Assembly: GCA_019137255.1 (NCBI GenBank)
Contig: WPDH01000033.1
Span: 372,001 to 436,000 of the forward strand
DNA: 64,000 bases
Source: Corinectria fuckeliana
Lineage: Eukaryota; Ascomycota; Sordariomycetes; Hypocreales; Nectriaceae
Direction: 5' to 3'
How positions within the stretch are numbered: position 1 is the stretch's first letter; each line of letters begins with the position of its first letter. The notes under the pieces were generated by a model. The model did not search any database. It was not told where the DNA came from and saw only the letters and a program-made list of their open reading frames with translations. Of the stretch, positions 56,901 to 64,000 are shown in pieces. The translations under genes and the position numbers were made by a program.

Positions 56901-57522
56901 CAACCGTTGCAGTGGGCGACGAGAGCGATCGGAGGGAGTCCATGGTCTTTTCGGCTGAGTATTCCTGGAAGAATCCAACAACGACGTTGAGCATGATGAC
57001 GAAGGCGACGACACCACCCTCAATCCAGGACTTGATGCCAAAGGAGACGCCCATGGCCAGGATCAAGACCTTATCGCAGCGTTAGTCAAGAAAGGTGCAA
57101 CTCGTACAAATAAAGGATACGATATGATAGTTAAGGGCACATGACTGTTTTCAGGAGTCTCTAGGTGCACCATACGACTTGTGGGAGCCACATGGCCAGA
57201 GAAAAAGGGACATGGAGGGTAGATGGCAACCTGGCACATGGACAAAGACGAAAAGACCCCGAGGACAGAAACTTACCAGGGTCATGGCATTAGCTACCTG
57301 GGCGAGGATGATCTTGATGGGCTTGATACCCTCGGCGTCACCGAGATCGTTGTTTCCATACGTCTCTAACCGCTGGTTTGCCTCGGTCTCGCTCAAGCCG
57401 TTCATAGCATCGGCTCCGAGTTCCTCAGCGACCTGGTCGAAGGAGAGGGCATGAGCAGGGTGGCTCATGGGGTCATTGCTCTGACCGGAGATGTGAGTCT
57501 CGGTGGCCTCGTCCTTAGCCAT
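53942..57522 (-). CDS. ena1: Sodium/potassium-extruding P-type ATPase, ENA type (P2D)
   Basis: ATP-driven efflux of Na+ (or K+) at the plasma membrane, key for salt and alkaline tolerance. Exons 57522-57277, 57069-56804, 56749-55066 and 55009-53942 give 1087 residues. The N-terminus has HPAHALSFDQVAEELGADAM. Actuator: TDEAMLTGESLPVRK. Phosphorylation site: CSDKTGTLTQGKMVVRGAWM (Asp about residue 378). Nucleotide-binding domain: ALTKGAVERVIGACSTYC. Hinge: MLTGDHPETAKAIA and TGDGVNDSPSLRRADVGIAM. The membrane segment with VATGLSMIPASLVVVLTIT carries the IPxxL motif of P2 ATPases. Ten membrane segments are expected; the C-terminus ends in an Ala/Pro tail. The long first intron (207 nt) uses an AAG acceptor. 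The second intron (56803-56750) is 54 nt, a multiple of three with no stop, so its retention would add 18 residues beside the TGES loop. Confidence 0.94.
56750..56803 (-). other. 54-nt in-frame intron in the ENA ATPase gene
   Basis: Donor GTTAGC after GCCGATGTTAG, acceptor CGTTTAG, CTGAC branch-like sequence 10 nt before it. Removal restores the conserved GDTIPADVRLIEAVNFETDE. Retention keeps the frame and inserts 18 residues (AAQSTVRCVVHETDSF core). Confidence 0.75.
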
Positions 57523-60500
57523 GGTGATAGTTGACGCTGACAGTAAGTGGCAGCAAGCCTCGCAATGGCGTTGTGATCGTCAAGGTCCTTTCGGGCTAAT
57601 AGGACGGAGGAGGAGTTACGCTGATGCTGAGTGACCATGAAGCCTACTCGAATTCCTTCAATGATGAGTCAAGGAGCCTGAGAGTATGAGGATTAGGGGC
57701 GAGGAAGCAAAAGGTTCTTGGGTAAGAACTCCAAATAACAGGGGTTGGGCCCGGGGCGAAGACATCTTATAGCTGCCGTTTGCAGATCCGGCCAAATGTT
57801 GAGACGAGTTGTTATCTCTAGCAGCTCGGTCTTGGAACAACTCTTGGAGGATGAGTTAATCCAGCGACACCCACAATGCCAAGGCCGATCCAATTTTTCC
57901 TTCTCTGCTGCGTGCTTCGATTCCAGCAAGGCGGGGTCTGAAACTGGAGCGATTCTCTTGGCGATAAGACGAAGCCTTTGGTGTTGATGTCAGAGCCGGC
58001 TCTTCCGCCAACACCACCGGGCCTGTCCAAGGACACCGGTGACACTACGAGACGAGAAGTGTCATACTGCAGGACCGTGATAAGCTGATCGGCGTTGGGT
58101 ATCTGAACCGTACACATCAACAGTCGGGCACGTCGCCGTCCCAACGTCATCCAGCCGGTCGGAGGAGTGACGCGGCGTGGTGGGCTCGGCATGAATTGGC
58201 GGCTGTGAATGGGCAGCGGGACCCCGCCCGGGCCTTGGCCGGGTCTTGGCCGGGTCTTGGGAGACCGGGGCTTTCTTTGCTTTTGGGTCACCGAACCCGC
58301 GCCGAGCCTTGGAAGCGGAGACGGTGGCCCATGAGCGGCCGTGGCTGCCCATCAAGGCTCCATGAAGACTCCATCACGACTCTTCTGCTGCCGCCGAGGG
58401 CGGGTCCCACGCATGAGACTGCATTGAGATTCCATTGGGAACCCACGCTGGACAGTCCTGAGAAACAACAATGTGCGAATAGATGGAAAGGGACCATCCC
58501 ACGCCCCTCAGCACCCCCTTTCCCTCTTCTCCTTGTGAGGGTGTCTGTTAGTGCTTGCGGCATTCCGTCCGAAGCAATCATTGGTTTATTCAAGTCTTGG
58601 CCTATCCGCATTTCTCCTCGCAGCAACCTGTCAGTCTCCGTGAAGTGCGGAGGGCGTGCTCCGGAGGTTGGCCGGGGCCTAGGGGTAAGTTGTTCGCCAG
58701 CAGCCCGAAGATAGACAACCCGCAGAGCCGCCTTCTTCGCACCAAGACGTTGCGTTTCGTCTAGTCTCGTGACCGTAGCCGTAGAGATCAGATCGCGATC
58801 GGATCTCGACGACGGCTTGCTCGCGCACTGGACGGGGAGCGTCTGATTGCGGTATCCAGCCAGGTGGGAGGTGCAGGCACTGCCACAATCGCGGGGACCC
58901 CGTGGAGACTTTAGTCTGTTAAGACGAGGAGTCTTGCCTTTGCCTAAAGCCCTAAGATGCCTTAGCTGGACGAGGTACTGCGTCCCTAGCGGCAGCACAG
59001 AGCCGGGGTGTCTCTGGTGGCAGAGGGGCGGATCTGATGAGTGGCTAACAGGGAGACACTGGAGTTGCTGCTCCGAAGTGTTAAGGCTATATATCCCTCG
59101 TGGCTCTTCCAAGGCCGCATCTAACCCTAGATCTCTCTAACGTGATAATAAGCTTAAATTACCAACGCCTGGCTACGTCCCCACCCAGTTGGGTACCTAC
59201 CTCAGGTATCGTCATCCGCGCCGTCGACATGGCCGCATCTTCAGGCGTCTCACAGCGTCTCGGCGCCCGGTTCTAGCGCTTGCCACAGCCCCAGAGGCCC
59301 CTCCAACGCGCAGTATTACTCAACGGCACTGGCAAGTACGGGTCCCTCGCGGGGCACTTACAGCCGTATATTGGCCATCAACCCCCGAGGGCCCGCTAGA
59401 TGGTCAAGGAGCATTGTGTGGAAGCAGGTACATATAGCCGCTTGTATGCGTCCTGGGCGCTGTGTGCGAGGGAGGGGACAGCCCGGACTGGCAGCGCCAA
59501 GAAAGCAATCACCGTTGCAGAGGTAGCAGAATACTATGGGCGAGGGGGGGGGCGAGAGGGGGGGGGCGGTACGCGGGCAGCTGAAAGGGGTGGTAAGAAG
59601 AAGTCTGCACCTTAGGAGAGCATCAACCCGCTCAGGGTGACAGCCTGATGCCAGTCCGTCAGGGTAGCTTGCCATGTGTGTAGTTGGTTGCGGGTAATGG
59701 AGCAACAGATGGACTGCAGACAGGCAGATCAAGAGTCTCCGGGGGTTCGTCGGTGCGGAAACGGCGGCTAACAACTCAATCGAGAGAAGTTGGCACCGCA
59801 TGGCTAACGAGATTAGGGTGACTGGAGAGAGACTGGAACCAGAAGACGAGAGACTCGAGGCAACCTAATAAAGTAGCAAATTCTCAGAATCTGCCAGTAT
59901 GCCGGCTTGTCGGTCTTTCAGCGACAGACTCACTGACACCGATAGCTTCCTTTGCTCTGGAGCCATCCTCTTGAGCGCCCTCCAGGCCTCATCATCGGCA
60001 GTCAACAAGAGACCACCCCTTCGACGCCTTCCGCAAGCCGAAAGGTACATAATGAAGCTGTGTAAGAGCCCAACATCACCCAATGTTTCCTTCTTACCAT
60101 TATTGAGATCCTCTTGCACGGTTTCCCCAGTTTTACACGGCAGAGAACTACCGGGGAAAAGAGCAGCACGCATCTACTATAGCATCTTACTTGCTCTAAC
60201 TGTTCGGCAAGGCTCGGGACTGACGCTCGAGACTTTTCTCCACGTCGTAGCTGCATCAAAAAGACCGTCTGGACCGTTGCAAAAGGTGGGCCTGGACACC
60301 AGTGTCTCGGGGCTTGTCGGCTAGGTTTTGTCAGTCGTGTCCGGGCAGAGGTCGATCCTTCAGACGTCAACTCTTCAGTGCGTCGTTGGCAGTGTCTAGT
60401 CCCATGGCCAAGATAGCGGAGCCAAAGTTATCAATCCTTCGATTCTTGCTATGCGACCCTTCCCAACGGTGGAACCTCGGTGCCTCTGTCGAGCCGGAAT

Positions 60501-61708
60501 GCCAAGCAAGACCAGAGACGAGATGGAGAACGGTGAGCACGCAGAGAGCAACCCCGTCAGCAACACGGACTCCCTCCCAGACGGCGATGCCGATGCAGGG
60601 CTTACGGTTGATAGGTCGATTGATAGGTATTGCTTCTGTCCGCCAAGGATCACTGCCAAGAGGTCACTGCCTTAGTTGAGCAAGAGAAGCATTTGTCGAA
60701 GGCGCTTGGCCGAGTTAGGCAGCTGAGGAATTCGGCTCTTGGGGAACGTCGACGACATGGCCTTCCAGAACGCCGCACGTGGGAAGAGAGCAGAGATTGA
60801 AGGCCAGTCGAAATTGCAACTCGGCATAACATGGCCAAGAACGAGCTCAAGGAGCCAAGGACGACCCTAAAAAAAGCAAGGGGAATTCTCCCAAAGTTAG
60901 GCACAGTCTCCAGAAAATATGTGCAAGAGAAGGCTTCTTTCCTCTCAATTCCACATCAATACTGAGCACTAATGTGCGCGACTCAGTGGCCTCGGGTTAT
61001 CTGTCCTGGGATTTTACCAATGGATTGTTGACTCCCTCTGAGTCTATGCGCCGGATCATGCGGCCCGCCCTGCCTCAGCATGGAGAGCTTTCAGACAACA
61101 AAACTCCCGTTAAAGCAGCGACTAAACGGTCTATTTTATCTACATCGACTGACTGAAGCCAAATTAAGTCAATCTGCTTCAAACAACAGGAAGTCGCCAT
61201 TAGCCGTTAAATAAGAGGGTACACAGACTTCCATGACGAGTCACTACAACGGTTCATTGCCGTCTGCCGCGTCCCCAAATCATGGGCAGTAATTAAGGCG
61301 TTGCTGCGTCGACACCTCCGCGATAACGCTGCAGGAGAATCTTCGTAGGATGGGTCATGGATATGACCAGAAACCTTGGCGACTTGGCATGTCAACGCGA
61401 GCGAGCGGGGAAGACGTGGATTCGCGTCAGTCTGCCGTCCTCGAAAGCCGACCAGACCCCCAATGAGGCAGCAAGATAAAGGGCTCGTCTTGGCGTAGGC
61501 CGTTGGGTATATCCCAAGATAAACTCGCATCGCGTGGTATATAACATAACAGAAGACCATCGCTTGAATTCATTACTACTGTACAGCATGTAGAACCGCA
61601 CGAGACGAAACGCCGTCCCATCTCATCCCAGCCCATCCCCCCAGCCCATCCCGCCCAAGTTTCCTCCTCTTCTACAGTTCAGTTCAGTCCGGGCATCGTC
61701 TTCGCTCT
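57523..61708. other. 4.2-kb gene-free region
   Basis: ENA ATPase promoter on the left (unusually long, if all regulatory). It holds an 11-bp repeat at 58234-58260 and a G-rich tract at 59540-59570. Frames up to 274 codons (58288-59112, minus) have no domain and atypical composition. No transposon ends, tRNA or rRNA recognised. Confidence 0.5.
58234..58260. repeat. Tandem 11-bp repeat (CTTGGCCGGGT)2.5
   Basis: Two perfect copies and a partial third (CTTGG) in the ENA upstream region. Each unit contains GGCCGG. Confidence 0.85.
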
Positions 61709-62125
61709 TCAGATCTTGGCCATGTGGTGAAGGCAGCACTGCCAATCGCCACCGGCCCCCTGCCGAAACGTCGTCGAGCACCAGCCCTCGGTGGCCACCA
61801 TCTCGCCGTCCTTGAGCCGCCACGCGGTGACGCGGTAGATGAGCGCCGAGCTCATCATGTCGACCTCGACGAAGCCCGGGTCGTCGTGGATCTTGTACGC
61901 CGTCCACGGCTCGTAGTCCTCCTCGAGGTACTCCTTCAGCGTCGGCTCCGTCTTGGGCGAGTACAGCTCGCGGTCCGGCTCCGCGAAGACGGCGTCCTCC
62001 GTCACGTACTTGCTGATGATCTGCCCGGGCTTCTTGCAGAGGGCGTTCCAGAGCAGCGCCGAGGCTTCCAGGGTGCCCTCCTTGTTGCGGTTGCGGATGT
62101 TGTTGACCTTGTCGTCGTCGCCCAT
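61709..62125 (-). CDS. SnoaL/NTF2-like small protein
   Basis: Single exon, 138 residues, ATG at 62125. Sequence: a short charged N-terminus (MGDDDKVNNIRNRNKEGTLE), then ASALLWNALCKKPGQIISKY, VTEDAVFAEPDRELYSPKTE, PTLKEYLEEDYEPWTAYKIH, VDMMSSALIYRVTAWRLKDG and EGWCSTTFRQGAGGDWQCCL. The pattern (helix, VTEDAVF strand, then strands with ALIYRVTAW and CSTTFRQ...WQ) fits the cone-shaped SnoaL-like/DUF4440 fold of the NTF2 superfamily. No signal peptide. Members include small isomerases, cyclases and uncharacterised stress proteins; catalytic residues differ too much to predict a reaction. Length is normal for a one-domain member. Confidence 0.82.
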   Translation of the reverse strand: MGDDDKVNNIRNRNKEGTLEASALLWNALCKKPGQIISKYVTEDAVFAEPDRELYSPKTEPTLKEYLEEDYEPWTAYKIHDDPGFVEVDMMSSALIYRVTAWRLKDGEMVATEGWCSTTFRQGAGGDWQCCLHHMAKI

Positions 62126-63010
62126 GTTTGCGGGAGGTAGAGCTGATTAGAACAGTATTGTGCAAGTACAAGTATTATTGTGTTTTTTGACAGCAGCAGA
62201 GGAACTATCGTGGATATTCGAGAAGTACGGGATGCATCCTCACCCTGGCCTACCCGGGCTTTTGGGGCCTTGATCCTTGATATCATCATCTTCTCCACGA
62301 GGTTGCCAAGTTGCACCAGAAACCTGGAAAACCACATCGGCATCCCTGCCACCTTTGACGTCAGCGTTGCGCATCAGCAACCCCAGACCGGGTCATCGGC
62401 ACACCTTCCCAGGAATATGTACTACATACATACATAGTATGTCTTAATTAGGGGGATTTATTCGTCAGCGGCAGATGAGGTTCCAACTTTCTGTTGCGGA
62501 TTTCCACGGCCCGTCGTTGCCACCCCACACCTACTACAGTATCGAGATCCCCCTCTTTGGAGTGACGTCAACTCCGCAGCACCGTCATGAAGGTTAAGCT
62601 TGGAAAACACCATTCAATAGCCACCGATTAACATGGCATCAAACTTTGAAGTCATCATAGTCATTCATCAGTCATCCAAGTTTATCTCATAAGACCACAT
62701 ACAAAACCAGGCCTGTGCCACCAATGAGTGCGCAACCCAACCAGCTGGGTATATCGTGACAGCAAAACCAAGTAGCAGTGCGTAATTAATCTCCCCTTGC
62801 CCCAAGCCCAAAACCAAACCGGGAATGTCTCACATCCCAATTGTCTTTTGCTCTGAGCGCCTCTTCAAAACGTGTAACCCTCGTAGGTAGGTCAAGGAAA
62901 ATCGTCGCGTGCGTCGTGCCGTGTATCGGTCAGCGGCTTCGTAGCCAGGAATACTCTTTTCAAATAACCAAAAGGAAATCAATCCAGCTCGGAGAGCAAG
63001 CACATCTTTC
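62126..63010. other. Intergenic, no gene found
   Basis: Promoter of the SnoaL-like gene and 3' flank of the Cys-rich protein gene. AT-richer than average, with a short ACATACATACATAGTATGT motif at 62424-62443. Confidence 0.55.
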
Positions 63011-64000
63011 TTAATGCAATCTTTCTTTAATCGCCAAAATTCCCGACACCCCGGGGCAGCATTTGGTGCTCATCTCATGCTCGCACCACGAGCACTTCAC
63101 CGTCATGGACACTTTGCCCTCGAAGCCTCTAGTCTCTGACGAGGACAGGATACCCTCCGGGTTCGCCATCGCCTTGTACAGCTTCATGGGGATGTCGTGG
63201 TAGCGCTTGCATCCGCAGCATACCACGAACAGCTTACCGACGCGGTCACCCCCGTGAGGCCCGGGCTGGCTGCGGCTGGATTTCGTCCAAGTTTCCACGA
63301 TCGCCTGTCCTGACTTGTGGCCACGCGCATCCAGATTTGGGGTGCTCCTGGTGGCCTTGGGGCGAAGTTGAGACAAGTTGTCCAGCTGTAGCTCCGATGG
63401 TCTCAGACGGCCCTTGCTCTTTTCTCTCCGCCTCAGGGCCGGTGAGGGCTGCGTTGGAGTTGACGCGAAGCTACTCTCATCCGAAGAACCCAGATCCTTT
63501 CTGCTGAATGTTGGGCTCCGGAGGTTCGCGTTTGAGAAGGCCTCCAACACTTTTCTCGCAGCCGCTTCAATGGGATCAGTTTCCGAGTCGGAGACGGGTG
63601 AGTCGGTGAGTTGGAATCCATCATTTGGCGGGAACTGCGGTGACGTTGCCGCAGGCCAGCAAGGGCTGTACTGGATTCGCTCGGATTCGCCTGCCTTTGA
63701 AGGTCTCTGCGGGTGCTCTGAATCGGACTGCGCTGGCGAGGTATCTGGTGTGCTCGGAGACGATGCAGACTGGAGAGCATCAGAGTATGAAGACTCGGAC
63801 GAGCTCGTCATGGGTCGCCAAGTGGCGTGGGACTGCGACGTCGTCATAGCCATGTGCTCCGTGGAAGGCCGATGAACCGTTGCATGCGACAGCATAGGTC
63901 CGCCATCCGTGTGTCTCGTCGCAGGTTGGCCAGCGGCCCGCGACAATGGCAATGTCTCGTTCTTTTGCGGACTCGTCGAAGGGATTAGCGAGGATCCTCC
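63011..64000 (-). CDS. Conserved fungal protein with C-terminal Cys-rich (zinc-binding-like) region; 5' end outside window
   Basis: The frame is open from the right edge to the TAA at 63013-63011, at least 329 codons; no upstream stop is seen, so the start may lie beyond the window (in-frame ATGs occur at 63895 and later). The first ~230 visible residues are Ser/Pro/Thr-rich and probably disordered (DALQSASSPSTPDTSPAQS; SSDESSFASTPTQPSPALRR). The last ~90 residues are ordered: VGKLFVVCCGCKRYHDIPMK, LYKAMANPEG, then VKCSWCEHEMSTKCCPGVSG. Two CxxC pairs (CCGC and CSWC), a His and a CC pair suggest a zinc site. I recognise this as a widely shared fungal C-terminal domain of unknown function; no enzyme is implied. 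Confidence 0.72.
   Translation of the reverse strand, partial: GGSSLIPSTSPQKNETLPLSRAAGQPATRHTDGGPMLSHATVHRPSTEHMAMTTSQSHATWRPMTSSSESSYSDALQSASSPSTPDTSPAQSDSEHPQRPSKAGESERIQYSPCWPAATSPQFPPNDGFQLTDSPVSDSETDPIEAAARKVLEAFSNANLRSPTFSRKDLGSSDESSFASTPTQPSPALRRREKSKGRLRPSELQLDNLSQLRPKATRSTPNLDARGHKSGQAIVETWTKSSRSQPGPHGGDRVGKLFVVCCGCKRYHDIPMKLYKAMANPEGILSSSETRGFEGKVSMTVKCSWCEHEMSTKCCPGVSGILAIKERLH

Noticed and set aside
58288..59112. 274-codon minus-strand frame in the large gap
   Set aside because: Composition is irregular, no motifs or splice context, and it is likely a chance frame.
1..64000. tRNA and rRNA genes
   Set aside because: I scanned by eye for T-loop-like GGTTCRANNCC on both strands; hits fell in coding DNA or lacked acceptor-stem pairing. 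A covariance-model scan would be decisive.
1..64000. CRISPR arrays, insertion sequences or complete transposons
   Set aside because: No spaced direct repeats, transposase or reverse-transcriptase motifs were seen; the genome is eukaryotic.

Overview
This window is nuclear DNA of a filamentous ascomycete, most likely a Sordariomycete in the broad sense. The evidence is the short spliceosomal introns (47 to about 200 nt, with GTRNGT donors and CTAAC/CTGAC-like branch sites), small genes on both strands separated by 0.3-4 kb, and protein families typical of Pezizomycotina. Nothing here looks bacterial or viral, and I found no operons, CRISPR arrays or complete transposons. The exon models below were built by hand from reading frames, splice signals and family conservation; almost all join in frame, which supports them.

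Layout. 1-5 kb: a clathrin adaptor of the AP180/YAP180 type (minus strand, running off the left edge), then a mitochondrial aspartyl-tRNA synthetase (plus). 5-10 kb: a repetitive, probably GPI-anchored wall protein and a lineage-restricted protein with a C-terminal C2H2 finger (both minus). 11-17 kb: a GH47 alpha-mannosidase (minus), UTP11 (plus) and a disordered protein usually mis-named 'acetylserotonin methyltransferase-like' (minus). 18-24.5 kb: an accessory-looking stretch with an orphan fragment carrying an N/G-rich, NLR-amyloid-like motif, and a 1524-residue membrane protein with 16 ankyrin repeats. 25-35.5 kb: a dense housekeeping block with TFB3/MAT1, NUDC, an inner-kinetochore CENP-U/Ame1-like protein, a LicD/MNN4-type protein, the HDEL receptor ERD2 and mitochondrial adenylate kinase ADK2. 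37-38.3 kb: a decayed fumarylacetoacetate hydrolase-family gene. 40-46.3 kb: MDM38/LETM1, a MARVEL-domain protein and xylitol dehydrogenase. 48.9-49.6 kb: a decayed F-box gene. 50.8-57.5 kb: two sodium-efflux systems in tandem, an NHA-type Na+/H+ antiporter and an ENA-type Na+ P-type ATPase. 57.5-61.7 kb is empty. The right end holds a SnoaL-like protein and the 3' part of a Cys-rich unknown protein.

How the genes relate. Most are independent eukaryotic genes. Two relationships stand out. The NHA1-type and ENA-type transporters both export Na+ and lie in the same orientation about 1.3 kb apart. Several pairs share divergent promoters: TFB3/NUDC (348 bp), GH47/UTP11 (933 bp), LicD/ERD2 (1.3 kb) and AP180/AspRS (1.7 kb). 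Unusual splicing is concentrated in the adjacent CENP-U-like and LicD genes: two probable GC-AG introns and a 10-nt microexon. I did not find a convincingly new multi-gene system; the most distinctive items are the splicing features, the sodium pair, the amyloid-like fragment and the two pseudogenes.
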